Assembly: GCA_947652805.1 (NCBI GenBank) | Contig: CANTEM010000017.1 | Span: forward strand, 1-13,543 | Origin: an uncultured Clostridia bacterium | Lineage (GTDB): Bacteria > Bacillota > Clostridia > Oscillospirales > CAG-272 | Reading direction: 5' to 3' | DNA: 13,543 nucleotides | Part shown: positions 6,669 through 13,472 of the stretch, piece by piece | How the letters are laid out: each line of letters opens with the position of its first letter | Position numbering within the stretch: position 1 is the stretch's first letter | Notes under the pieces: generated by a model | Database searches by the model: none | What the model saw: the letters and a program-made list of their open reading frames with translations, nothing else | What the model was told of the DNA's origin: nothing | Position numbers and translations under genes: made by a program

Positions 6669-8052
6669 ATTCCGTATAAGACACTGTAATACTGTTTGCA
6701 GTGCAGTATTCGTCAATCACACTGCCCTTTTCACAGTATACCGTCACATCGGTGCTGTATGCAAACAGTCCCTCTCCGATTTCCGCAACCGAACTTGGTA
6801 CTGTAACAGTTTTCAGTCCCTCAATTCCGGAAAAAGCATATGCATCCAGCAAGGTAACACCGTCCGGAACCTCTATTTCCGTAAGACTCGTGCAGCTTAC
6901 AAATGCACATGCCCCGATTTCTTTAATCCCTTCGGGGAGCGCGATCGACTGCAAGCCTTCACATTGCGCAAATGTATAAGATGGCACAGATTGCAGCCCT
7001 CCCGGCAGCGCCGCCTTTTTCAATCCTGTACAATCTGCAAAAATGTACCCACCCAAGGTATATACAGAATCCGGTATTTCAATGTTTTTCATTGCGACGC
7101 AGTGACAGAACGCATATGCGCCGATGCTTTTCAAAGTGTCTGGCAGCTCTATACTCTGCAAATTCTCACAGTAATAAAACACAGCCTCGCCGATCGAATC
7201 CAATTTTTTCGGCAGCGTAACTTTTTTCAGTGCAACGCAGTTATTGAAAATGCCGTCTTTAAGGGTTGTCAGTCCGGTAGGCAGCTTGACCTCCGACAAT
7301 GTCTCGCACATATTAAACGCATATTCGCCGATCGTCTCAACCGTATCCGGCAGCACAACCGATTCCAGGGCAGTGCATCCGTCAAATGCACTCGTTCCTA
7401 TTGTCTCCGTCCCTTCCGGAAGGATCACAGACTGCAAAGCGGAACAAAAGGAAAATGCATATTCTCCTACCGTTTTCAAGGAAGCCGGAAGCTCGATTTT
7501 TGTCAGTCCCTTACAGTAAGAAAATGCGCCCTCGCCGATTTCCGTCACTGAATCCGGAATATGGACTTCCTCCAGCGCAGAGCAATATACAAAGGTGCCC
7601 ATTTCAATGACTGTGGTGCCTTCCGGAATCGTAATACTTCTCAGCTTCTTCGCATTCCCGAAAGCGTGGGCTTCAAAATGAGTCACCGTATCCGGCAGTA
7701 TAATTTCCTCCATAGTGGGCTCCTCTGCCTGATTGAAGCAGCCCAGCCCGATAGTGGTAACAGGATGACCGTTCACCTCAGCAGGCACCTCCACCACTGT
7801 GTCCGTTCCCGCATATCCGGTTAGGGTAGCCGTTCCGTCATCATAGACAGAATACGTATATTTTTTCCACTTCTGATTTTCCTCTACCAGAACCGCTCCG
7901 GAAGGATTATTCTCCGCCGCGCCTGATCCGGACTTCTTGCCATGCATATACAGAAGCATTACAGCGCCGGCGGCAAGCAGAAGAACCGCAGTAATGCTGA
8001 CAATCAGGATCACCGCCTTTTTTCCGGATATGCCTTGTTTCTTATCTTCCAT
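6667..8052 (-). CDS. Membrane-anchored BspA-type leucine-rich-repeat protein
   Basis: Protein of 461 residues. A short basic N-terminus and one hydrophobic helix (about 13-36) without a cleavage site or lipobox suggest a type II anchor with the rest outside the cell. Residues 60-118 form the usual entry module (YDDGTATLTGYAGTDT, then a divergent repeat). Residues 119-417 are thirteen exact-length 23-residue repeats of the BspA/Treponema type (pattern LPxxVxxIGxxAFxxC), then a partial repeat (418-433) and a capping segment (434-461). Such proteins usually bind proteins or surfaces, and no enzymatic motif is present. The start at 8052 has GAGG 7 bases upstream and overlaps the end of the XRE gene by 11 bases, so the two are translationally coupled. 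Its partner is unknown. Confidence 0.9.
   Translation of the reverse strand: MEDKKQGISGKKAVILIVSITAVLLLAAGAVMLLYMHGKKSGSGAAENNPSGAVLVEENQKWKKYTYSVYDDGTATLTGYAGTDTVVEVPAEVNGHPVTTIGLGCFNQAEEPTMEEIILPDTVTHFEAHAFGNAKKLRSITIPEGTTVIEMGTFVYCSALEEVHIPDSVTEIGEGAFSYCKGLTKIELPASLKTVGEYAFSFCSALQSVILPEGTETIGTSAFDGCTALESVVLPDTVETIGEYAFNMCETLSEVKLPTGLTTLKDGIFNNCVALKKVTLPKKLDSIGEAVFYYCENLQSIELPDTLKSIGAYAFCHCVAMKNIEIPDSVYTLGGYIFADCTGLKKAALPGGLQSVPSYTFAQCEGLQSIALPEGIKEIGACAFVSCTSLTEIEVPDGVTLLDAYAFSGIEGLKTVTVPSSVAEIGEGLFAYSTDVTVYCEKGSVIDEYCTANSITVSYTE
6802..7698 (-). repeat. Thirteen in-frame 69-bp repeats within the LRR gene
   Basis: The thirteen full 23-residue repeats occupy exactly 13 x 69 = 897 bases with no insertion or gap. 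At protein level the repeats share the LP...IG..AF..C..L skeleton but differ clearly in the exposed positions. They are therefore old, diverged repeats rather than a recent expansion, though unequal crossing-over remains possible. Confidence 0.85.
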
Positions 8053-8563
8053 GATCCTGCCTCTTTCCTTGTTTCTTCCTATTCCTTGCCCGCAAAATCA
8101 GCGCTGTTACACAAAGCACTGCGCCAACAGCACATATTGTCAAAAAAACCTGAAACGGGAGATAGGACCAAAGCGCGCCCTCTGCTTTTGCAGTTCTGCT
8201 GGTGAACAGCATCAAAAGCATGCCTGCACCGCCGCAGAATAAAAGAGCCGCCCCTGCCATCATACAGCCGTACCACCCAGGCAGAACCGCCTGCTGTGCT
8301 TTATTGGGAAACATTGCCCCTACCATGCCTTCCCGGGCAGCGCCAAACAGAAGATAATTCCCCGTTACATGCAGCACTACGGCAGCCCGGCGCACCGTTT
8401 CCGTATCGGGCTGTGCCGTGCCTGTTTCCCACTGTGTATATTCCTCTATGGTGGTTCCCAGCTGCTCCGCCATTTGCTCCGGGGATAAGCCCGCTTTTTC
8501 TCTTGCGCATGCAAGGCGCGCCGCGAGCGTTACCAATTTTTCGCTTTTATCCGTGTTTTTCAC
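8042..8563 (-). CDS. Membrane-tethered XRE-type helix-turn-helix protein
   Basis: Protein of 173 residues with a GTG start that has AAGGAAG 7 bases upstream. Residues about 12-73 form an XRE/Cro-type helix-turn-helix (ARLACAREKAGLSPEQMAEQLGTT split by the turn, then YTQWETGTAQPD). Two hydrophobic helices follow (about 97-120 and 135-157), joined by a short hydrophilic loop, with a very basic C-terminal tail (RARNRKKQGKR) that should stay cytoplasmic. The predicted product is a DNA-binding protein fixed to the inner face of the membrane. It is the first gene of an operon with the LRR gene and overlaps it by 11 bases. It may sense a membrane or LRR-linked signal and regulate its own promoter, which is inference. 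No enzymatic domain is seen. Confidence 0.85.
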   Translation of the reverse strand: MKNTDKSEKLVTLAARLACAREKAGLSPEQMAEQLGTTIEEYTQWETGTAQPDTETVRRAAVVLHVTGNYLLFGAAREGMVGAMFPNKAQQAVLPGWYGCMMAGAALLFCGGAGMLLMLFTSRTAKAEGALWSYLPFQVFLTICAVGAVLCVTALILRARNRKKQGKRQDHGR

Positions 8564-8597
8564 GCGATTTCTTCCTTTACAATTGATCTGTTGCTTT

Positions 8598-8626
8598 ATT
8601 GTAGCATATTATCCCTTGGGTTTCTA
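8598..8626 (-). promoter_or_regulatory. Probable promoter of the XRE-LRR operon
   Basis: On the minus strand a -10 TACAAT (8598-8603) is preceded, with a 17-base spacer, by a weaker -35 TAGAAA (8621-8626). A TAATAT sequence just upstream of the -10 is an alternative without a good -35. The leader would be short, under 30 bases, before the GTG at 8563. The weak -35 suggests that an activator or repressor matters here. Confidence 0.5.
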
Positions 8627-8668
8627 CAGTTTTTTTGTAAATATTACCTCTGCGGAGCAGGCGCTCCC

Positions 8669-8697
8669 TTGATTTTCCGTTCCGTGTCTGTTATACT
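8669..8697 (+). promoter_or_regulatory. Promoter of the RHH-purB unit
   Basis: A -35 TTGATT (8669-8674) and a -10 TATACT (8692-8697) lie 17 bases apart. A small dyad GGAGC (8654-8658) / GCTCC (8663-8667) ends just before the -35 and could be an operator. The intergenic region is shared with the divergent XRE promoter. Confidence 0.7.
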
Positions 8698-8751
8698 ATA
8701 GTGTAACCAGCTTTTTTCCATTTTTATATTTTTAAAAGGATATGAAAATCT

Positions 8752-8970
8752 ATGAAATCCAAAAAGGAATTTACTGTGCGACTGGATACTCAGCTGTATA
8801 AAAAGCTTTTGTATGTTGCAGAAAAGGAAAACAACTCTCTGAACAATCATCTGCTCCATATCATCCGCAGCAACGTACAGTATTTTGAAAAGACTCACGG
8901 AAAAATCAATACGGCAGCACTTACACTGCCGGAGGATACACAGGAGGAAACCCCAGAAAATGAAAGATAA
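8752..8970 (+). CDS. Small ribbon-helix-helix (Arc-like) protein
   Basis: Protein of 72 residues. Residues about 5-45 (KEFTVRLDTQLYKKLLYVAE, then NNSLNNHLLHIIRSNV) match the beta-strand/helix/helix pattern of Arc/MetJ-type ribbon-helix-helix DNA-binding proteins. The last 25 residues are acidic and probably disordered. AAAGGA ends about 11 bases before the ATG. An upstream ATG at 8742 is in another frame. The gene overlaps the purB start by 11 bases and shares its promoter. Such proteins are often antitoxins, but no toxin gene adjoins it. A role in controlling its own promoter or purB is possible but unproven. Confidence 0.75.
   Translation: MKSKKEFTVRLDTQLYKKLLYVAEKENNSLNNHLLHIIRSNVQYFEKTHGKINTAALTLPEDTQEETPENER
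8942..8947 (+). promoter_or_regulatory. purB ribosome binding site inside the RHH gene
   Basis: A perfect AGGAGG lies 12 bases before the ATG at 8960, a longer spacing than usual, within the last codons of the RHH gene. It supports the ATG at 8960 over the longer open frame beginning at 8885. It also suggests that translation of the RHH gene affects purB expression. Confidence 0.7.
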
Positions 8971-10393
8971 CCAAAATTACGAAAGCCCCTTTTCCACCAG
9001 ATACGCAAGCGCAGAAATGCAGTATCTGTTTTCCGCCGACATGAAATTCACCACATGGCGCGCCCTGTGGATCGCCCTTGCGGAAGCGGAGCAACGGGAG
9101 GGATTGGACATCACCGATGCACAGCTTGCAGAAATGCGCGCCCATGAAAAGGATGTAGACTATGCAGCGGCGGCGGCATATGAAAAGGAACTGCGCCACG
9201 ACGTTATGGCGCATATCCATGCATGGGGTGATCAAATTCCCGGCGCACGTCCCATCATCCACCTTGGCGCCACCTCCTGCTACGTTGGCGACAACACGGA
9301 TATGATCATCATGAAAAAGGCACTGGAGCTGGTGCGGGGCAAGCTGCTGCGCGTGATCCAGAATCTGCGGAATTTCGCTATGGAATATCGGGAAATGCCC
9401 GCGCTGGCATACACCCATTTGCAGCCTGCACAGCTGACTACCGTAGGCAAGCGCGCTACCCTGTGGCTGTATGATTTGCTGCTGGATCTGGAGGATCTGG
9501 ATTATGTAGCCGGCGGACTGCTGCTGCTGGGATCCAAAGGAACTACAGGAACCCAGGCAAGCTTCTTGGAACTGTTTGACGGAAACGCAGACAAGGTTGC
9601 CCGGGCAGAAGAATACATCGCGTCCAAGTTTGGCTTTGCCGGATGCGTGCCTGTTAGCGGACAGACCTATACCCGCAAGCATGACAGCCGCGTTATGTCC
9701 GTTTTGTCCGGTATTGCCCAGTCCGCATACAAATTCTCCGGAGATATGCGCATTGCCCAGTCCTTTATGGAAATGGAAGAACCCTTTGAAAAGCATCAGA
9801 TCGGTTCCTCCGCTATGCCTTATAAACGCAATCCCATGCGCAGTGAGCGGATTGCAGCCCTTGCCCGCTATGTAATCTCTGATTCCCTGAATCCGGCAAT
9901 CACCGCTGGCACCCAGTGGTTTGAACGCACTCTGGACGACAGCGCCAACAAACGCATTTCCATGGCAGAGGCCTTTTTGGCAGTCGATGCGATTCTCAAT
10001 ATATATATCAACATCTCCGAAGGAATCGTAGTCAATCCCATGGTGATCCGTTCCCGGGTAATGGACAACCTACCTTATATGGCAAGTGAAAACATCATGA
10101 TGGAAGCTGTAAAGCGGGGCGGCGACCGGCAGGAACTGCACGAACGGATCCGCGTCCATTCCATCGCCAGCGCAGAGCAGGTGAAAAAGTTCGGCAAACG
10201 GCATGACCTGATTCAGCGCATTGAAGAAGATCCCCTCTTCCCTCTGACGAAAGAAGAGATCGAAGCGCAGCTGCAGCCGGAAAACTACACCGGTCGTAGT
10301 GCCGATCAGGTATGTGCTTTCGTTGAAAAGATTGACAGGGTCTTAGAAGAAAACCGCGCCGCAATGGGCGCCGGTGCAGAATTGACTGTGTAA
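8960..10393 (+). CDS. purB: Adenylosuccinate lyase
   Basis: A cytoplasmic enzyme of 477 residues, used twice in purine synthesis: it splits SAICAR to AICAR and adenylosuccinate to AMP, releasing fumarate each time. The fumarase/aspartase-superfamily signature GSSAMPYKRNPMRSER (282-297) holds the catalytic serine loop. H153 in YTHLQPAQ is the probable general-acid histidine region, and HLGATSCYVGDNTD precedes it. Stretches such as RHDVMAH, GKRATLWLYDL, GTTGTQASFL, MEEPFEK and QWFERTLDDSAN match what I recall of animal ADSL, so this is the longer eukaryote-like type rather than the shorter (about 430 residues) B. subtilis type. The frame can be extended upstream to 8885, but those residues lack family similarity. 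It is the second gene after the RHH gene and ends at a strong terminator. No other purine genes are nearby. Confidence 0.97.
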   Translation: MKDNQNYESPFSTRYASAEMQYLFSADMKFTTWRALWIALAEAEQREGLDITDAQLAEMRAHEKDVDYAAAAAYEKELRHDVMAHIHAWGDQIPGARPIIHLGATSCYVGDNTDMIIMKKALELVRGKLLRVIQNLRNFAMEYREMPALAYTHLQPAQLTTVGKRATLWLYDLLLDLEDLDYVAGGLLLLGSKGTTGTQASFLELFDGNADKVARAEEYIASKFGFAGCVPVSGQTYTRKHDSRVMSVLSGIAQSAYKFSGDMRIAQSFMEMEEPFEKHQIGSSAMPYKRNPMRSERIAALARYVISDSLNPAITAGTQWFERTLDDSANKRISMAEAFLAVDAILNIYINISEGIVVNPMVIRSRVMDNLPYMASENIMMEAVKRGGDRQELHERIRVHSIASAEQVKKFGKRHDLIQRIEEDPLFPLTKEEIEAQLQPENYTGRSADQVCAFVEKIDRVLEENRAAMGAGAELTV

Positions 10394-10403
10394 TTTATAT
10401 AGC

Positions 10404-10438
10404 AAAAACAGCTCCCGCAGTATGCGGGAGCTGTTTTA
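10404..10438. terminator. Bidirectional terminator between purB and putP
   Basis: A 15-bp perfect stem, AAAACAGCTCCCGCA (10405-10419) and TGCGGGAGCTGTTTT (10423-10437), closes a 3-base loop. It ends in a T run on both strands. It lies 11 bases after the purB stop and 8 bases before the putP stop, so it serves both convergent genes. Confidence 0.93.
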
Positions 10439-10445
10439 TCAATTA

Positions 10446-11996
10446 TTAGTCATCTATAGATTTATCCGTAGCTCTGTCATAAATGGCTGTAATCTTTTCC
10501 GAGGGTGCGGGGGTAACAAGAGAAACAACCACTGCAAATACAAGACCTGCAACAAAACCGGGCAGTATCTCATAAATTCCGCTGACAAACAAAGGTGTGT
10601 CGAGAATCGTTCCCGTGCAAAGGGTCAGCCAAAGAATATCTACAGCTGCACCAGCAACAATCCCTGCTACAGCACCCTGATAGTTGAACCGTTTCCAGAA
10701 CAGGGAAAGAATGACGACCGGTCCGAAGGCAGCGCCGAACAGACCCCATGCGTTTTCCACCATGTTCATAATATTCGCAGACCAGGATGTTGCATCATGG
10801 AGCCCTGCGGATGCAATAAAGAAAGCAACCACAGAAACGACCAACACAACGATTCTGCCAACCCAAAGAATTTCTTTATCCGAGCTTTTGTTTTTACGGA
10901 AGATGGGCTTATAAATATCGCTGGTGAAAGAGGAGGATGCAACAAGAAGCTGACTGTCGGCAGTAGACATGGACGCGGCAATGATTGCAGACAGCAGAAT
11001 ACCTACGATGAAGGGCGGAAAAATATCTTTTACAACATAAATGAATATTTTTTCCTGGGAGCCGGGAAGCAGCGTTTCAGCAAGGGATGCGCCATTCGAC
11101 ATTAAATATGCTCTGCCGAGGATCGCTATGGCAATTGCGGCACCAAGGGAGAGGATTACCCAAACAATCGCAACAGCGGCAGATTTTTTGATCATGGAAG
11201 GCTTCTTGATAGACATAAATCTCACAAGAATATGGGGCATACCAAAGTAGCCAAGACCCCAGCTAAGACCGGAGATAATATCCCGCCAATCAGCCGCAAA
11301 GGGGTTTGTGCCGAATGCGGAAACGTCCCCGCCAAGTGCGCTGTAAAGTCCGGTGTCAAAACTGCCTATGGAGCACATAAGTATCGGTACTGCAAGAAGG
11401 GCAATCAGCATCAGAATTCCCTGAAAGAAGTCTGTCCAACAAACTGCTTTAAAACCGCCGAGGAAGGTATAAACAAGAATCAGCAGCGCAAATATAAGCA
11501 TTGCAAGTTCCTTGTGACCGTTAAACCAAGGCAGAACCGAGCAGAAAACGGCGGTACCGGCGTTGAATGCCGACGCTACGTAAACCGTGAAGCTGATCAG
11601 AAAGATAACCGCACAAATCACCTTCAGAGCGCTTCCGGAAGAAGCAAAACGGTTGGAAAGATACTGGGGAAGCGTGATTGCATCATCTGCGGCAGCAGAA
11701 AAGCGGCGCAGCCGGCGAGCAACAAATATCCAGTTTGCGATTGTACCCAGCCCGAGACCGATCCCGATCCATGCCTTGCCGAGACCGAAAGCAAGAATAC
11801 TCCCGGGAAGTCCCATAAGCAGCCACCCGCTCATGTCAGAGGCCTGGGCACTCATTGCAGTGACAAAGGGACCCATGGATCTTCCGCCGAGAAAATAATC
11901 CTTTTCGCCGCCGATTCCTGATTTGGATTTGAAAAAGAATACTACGCCGATGGCAAGCATTGCCGCGAAGTACAGGACAAATGCGAAGATTTCCAT
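10446..11996 (-). CDS. putP: Sodium/proline symporter
   Basis: An inner-membrane protein of 516 residues of the sodium:solute symporter family (E. coli PutP is 502). It imports proline with sodium, for nutrition or osmoprotection. Sequence marks typical of PutP are SAQASDMSGWLLMGLPG, with D54 and S56 matching sodium-site residues D55 and S57 of E. coli PutP, then WTDFFQG, WGLGYFGMPHILVRFM and SMSTADSQLLVASS. About 13 hydrophobic helices run through the length. I chose the ATG at 11996 rather than 12032 because it has AAGGAAG 7 bases upstream (12004-12010) and starts directly with the first helix. The upstream codons encode the GC-rich leader hairpin. It is monocistronic with its own promoter. 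No proline catabolic gene (putA) is nearby. Other substrates of this family cannot be fully excluded. Confidence 0.94.
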   Translation of the reverse strand: MEIFAFVLYFAAMLAIGVVFFFKSKSGIGGEKDYFLGGRSMGPFVTAMSAQASDMSGWLLMGLPGSILAFGLGKAWIGIGLGLGTIANWIFVARRLRRFSAAADDAITLPQYLSNRFASSGSALKVICAVIFLISFTVYVASAFNAGTAVFCSVLPWFNGHKELAMLIFALLILVYTFLGGFKAVCWTDFFQGILMLIALLAVPILMCSIGSFDTGLYSALGGDVSAFGTNPFAADWRDIISGLSWGLGYFGMPHILVRFMSIKKPSMIKKSAAVAIVWVILSLGAAIAIAILGRAYLMSNGASLAETLLPGSQEKIFIYVVKDIFPPFIVGILLSAIIAASMSTADSQLLVASSSFTSDIYKPIFRKNKSSDKEILWVGRIVVLVVSVVAFFIASAGLHDATSWSANIMNMVENAWGLFGAAFGPVVILSLFWKRFNYQGAVAGIVAGAAVDILWLTLCTGTILDTPLFVSGIYEILPGFVAGLVFAVVVSLVTPAPSEKITAIYDRATDKSIDD

Positions 11997-12015
11997 TGAA
12001 ACACTTCCTTTCTCT

Positions 12016-12030
12016 GGCGCGCCCCGCGCC
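12016..12030 (-). promoter_or_regulatory. GC-rich leader hairpin next to the putP ribosome binding site
   Basis: GGCGCG (12016-12021) and CGCGCC (12025-12030) form a pure G-C stem with a 3-base loop. It ends 6 bases from the AAGGAAG ribosome binding site. In the putP mRNA leader this stem lies just 5' of the site and could affect ribosome access or mRNA stability. The rest of the leader is AT-rich, so the hairpin stands out. Confidence 0.5.
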
Positions 12031-12077
12031 ATACCAAATTATTTTGTAAAAATTTAAATGCTTCCGACATTCGGCAT

Positions 12078-12106
12078 ATTATACCATAATCTGCATAAAA
12101 ATGCAA
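12078..12106 (-). promoter_or_regulatory. Promoter of putP
   Basis: On the minus strand a perfect -10 TATAAT (12078-12083) with the extended TGn element (TGG before it) is preceded after 17 bases by a weak -35 TTGCAT (12101-12106). An extended -10 often compensates for a weak -35. A short dyad GCACAGTGC (12111-12119) lies immediately upstream and may be a regulatory site. The leader is about 75 bases long. Confidence 0.75.
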
Positions 12107-12182
12107 TATAGCACAGTGCTGAAAAAGGCTCCCATTTGCAGCCGTGAAATAAAAAACTCCCTCAGCAAATTCCCCACCAGAT

Positions 12183-12329
12183 GCCCCCCTTGTGCAAAGG
12201 GGGGATGGCGGTGAAGCCGCCGGGGGGATTGTCACATACATGCTGCCGATTTGCAAACGCTGCAAAAGGATAGGTAACAATCCCTCCGTCACACCTACGG
12301 TGTGCCACCTCTCTTTGCACAAGGGAGGC
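12183..12329. mobile_element. MITE-like element: two inverted 50-bp arms with sub-hairpins
   Basis: The left arm (12183-12232) and right arm (12277-12329) are imperfect reverse complements. Both contain CTTGTGCAAAG and end inward at GGGATTGT / ACAATCCC. They flank a 44-base unique centre. The left arm folds by itself into CCCCCCTT/AAGGGGGG (12184-12204) and GGCGG/CCGCC (12207-12221). The right arm folds into CACACC/GGTGTG and CCTCTC/GGGAGG with one mismatch. Arms of the form CTCCCTTTGCACAAGGGAGG joined to a variable hairpin and GGAGGGATTGT are, from general knowledge, frequent interspersed repeats in gut Clostridia. No transposase is present and no convincing target duplication is visible, so it would be a non-autonomous or non-mobile palindromic repeat. 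Confidence 0.65.
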
Positions 12330-12408
12330 TGATGAAGTTAGTCGGGAACTTACGCAAAGCTCCTATGGTATCGCACAACAGACCGCAAGGGACGCTTTTT
12401 ATAGGTGC

Positions 12409-12440
12409 AAAAAGCTCCCCCAGCAAAGGGGGAGCCTTTC
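12409..12440 (-). terminator. Terminator of the cysteine synthase gene
   Basis: On the minus strand, GCTCCCCC (12428-12435) pairs with GGGGGAGC (12414-12421) around a 6-base loop. The stem is extended by A-T pairs and is followed by TTTTT. It lies about 20 bases after the stop codon of the gene at 12456. Confidence 0.9.
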
Positions 12441-12455
12441 TATTTTGCCTTTTCC

Positions 12456-13388
12456 TTATTCTCCTGCAAACAGCGGTGTGGAAAAATACCGCTCCGCTGT
12501 GTCCGGCAAAATCGTCACTACCGTTTTTCCGGGACCCAGCTTCCTTGCAAGCTTCAGCGCAGCGCACACATTCGTACCTGCCGATATGCCGCACATCAAA
12601 CCTTCCTCCCGGGCAAGCTGCCGCGCCGTTCCGATCGCTTCATCATCTGTAACGATGCACACCTCGCTGTAAATCTCACAGTTTAGAATCGGCGGAATCA
12701 ATCCGTCTCCAATCCCCATTTGTATATGCGTACCGATATTCCCGCCTGCAAGAATAGCGGCATTTTCCGGTTCCACCGCCCAGATTTCTATATCCGGATT
12801 CTGCGCCCGCAGCACCTCTCCGATTCCGGTGATCGTGCCGCCTGTGCCGATTCCCGAGCAGAACCCATGGATCGGTCCCGCTACCTGCTCAAGCAGCTCC
12901 ACTCCGGTATGATGCCGATGTGCCATAGGATTGGCTACGTTTTCAAACTGCTGAGGAACAAACACCTTAGGATTTTCCTTTGCCATGGTCAGCGCACGGT
13001 TCAGGCATTCTTCAATACAGTCTCCGATATTGCCTGCGTCATGCACCAGAATCACTTCCGCCCCGTAGTGCCGCACCAACTTCCGGCGTTCTTCACTGAC
13101 AGAGTCCGGCATAATGATGATCGTGCGATATCCGCGTACCGCGCCCACCAAGGCAAGCCCGATCCCCTGGTTCCCGCTGGTAGGCTCCACAATAATCGTT
13201 CCAGGTCCGATCAGACCTTTCTTTTCCGCATCCAGAATCATATTGTATGCGGTTCTGGTCTTGATAGAACCACCCACATTCAATCCTTCAAACTTAACCA
13301 GCACCTCTGCCATATCCGGTCCGGTCATTCTGGACAGGCGGATCACCGGCGTGCGTCCCACCGCCTCCAGTATATTATTACAAATCAT
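12456..13388 (-). CDS. cysK: Cysteine-synthase-family PLP enzyme
   Basis: A cytoplasmic PLP enzyme of 310 residues, the usual CysK length. CysK makes cysteine from O-acetylserine and sulfide. PLP lysine is K43 in GGSIKTR. The substrate loop is TSGNQG (70-75), the phosphate-binding loop GTGGT (181-185), and GISAGTN (267-273) supplies the serine near the PLP ring nitrogen. QFENVANP and LPDTAERYFST are also typical. Two positions differ from classical CysK: SVKDR is SIKTR, and the loop TSGNTG is TSGNQG (Q74). An alternative substrate such as O-phosphoserine, or a related beta-replacement role, is therefore possible. The ATG at 13388 was chosen because GGAG lies 7 bases upstream, the family alignment begins there, and the longer frame to 13526 runs across the promoter. 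It is monocistronic. Confidence 0.85.
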   Translation of the reverse strand: MICNNILEAVGRTPVIRLSRMTGPDMAEVLVKFEGLNVGGSIKTRTAYNMILDAEKKGLIGPGTIIVEPTSGNQGIGLALVGAVRGYRTIIIMPDSVSEERRKLVRHYGAEVILVHDAGNIGDCIEECLNRALTMAKENPKVFVPQQFENVANPMAHRHHTGVELLEQVAGPIHGFCSGIGTGGTITGIGEVLRAQNPDIEIWAVEPENAAILAGGNIGTHIQMGIGDGLIPPILNCEIYSEVCIVTDDEAIGTARQLAREEGLMCGISAGTNVCAALKLARKLGPGKTVVTILPDTAERYFSTPLFAGE

Positions 13389-13407
13389 AGTTCGTCTCCA
13401 TTCCCAA

Positions 13408-13430
13408 GTCGGCTGCAAAACTGCACCGAC
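13408..13430 (-). promoter_or_regulatory. Hairpin in the leader of the cysteine synthase gene
   Basis: In the mRNA leader, GTCGGTGCA pairs with TGCAGCCGAC (arms 13422-13430 and 13408-13417). This gives a 9-bp stem with one bulged base and a 4-base loop. It lies between the start point (about 13437) and the ribosome binding site (13396-13399), and no T tract follows. A regulatory or stabilising role is possible. It does not match a riboswitch that I recognise. Confidence 0.5.
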
Positions 13431-13443
13431 ATAAGCTGTTTTC

Positions 13444-13472
13444 ATTATACACATTTCACCTGCTGATTGCAA
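13444..13472 (-). promoter_or_regulatory. Promoter of the cysteine synthase gene
   Basis: On the minus strand a perfect -10 TATAAT (13444-13449) is preceded after exactly 17 bases by -35 TTGCAA (13467-13472). A second TTGCAAT lies farther upstream as a direct repeat (near 13490) and could be part of a regulator site. Confidence 0.75.

Larger units (their letters stand above)
12107..12455. other. Gene-free stretch with repeat element and terminator
   Basis: No gene is supported here. From left to right it holds the upstream dyad of the putP promoter, a stretch with CTCCC/GGCTCCC-like pieces (12127-12180) that may be a decayed repeat, the 147-bp inverted-repeat element, and a loose inverted repeat GCTCCTAT (12359-12366) / ATAGGTGC (12401-12408). 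The terminator of the cysteine synthase gene comes last. The open frames crossing it are low-quality shadows of repeats or of the neighbouring gene. Confidence 0.7.

Noticed and set aside
8752..8970. Antitoxin of a toxin-antitoxin pair
   Set aside because: The only adjoining gene is purB; no toxin-like small gene is present on either side.
8921..9796. 291-codon minus-strand open frame inside purB
   Set aside because: Antisense shadow of a highly conserved enzyme gene, without start signals or family motifs.
10422..11105. 227-codon plus-strand open frame across putP
   Set aside because: Antisense shadow of putP; it also begins within the terminator hairpin.
11232..11921. 229-codon plus-strand open frame across putP
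   Set aside because: Antisense shadow; Lys/Asn/Gln-rich with no domain, while the minus strand reads a complete symporter.
12183..12329. CRISPR or transposon with enzyme
   Set aside because: There are only two arms, inverted rather than direct, and no spacer series, transposase or Cas gene nearby.
12295..12594. 99-codon minus-strand frame running from the cysteine synthase gene into the repeat
   Set aside because: Out of frame with the enzyme, spans its terminator and the repeat arm, and has no motif.
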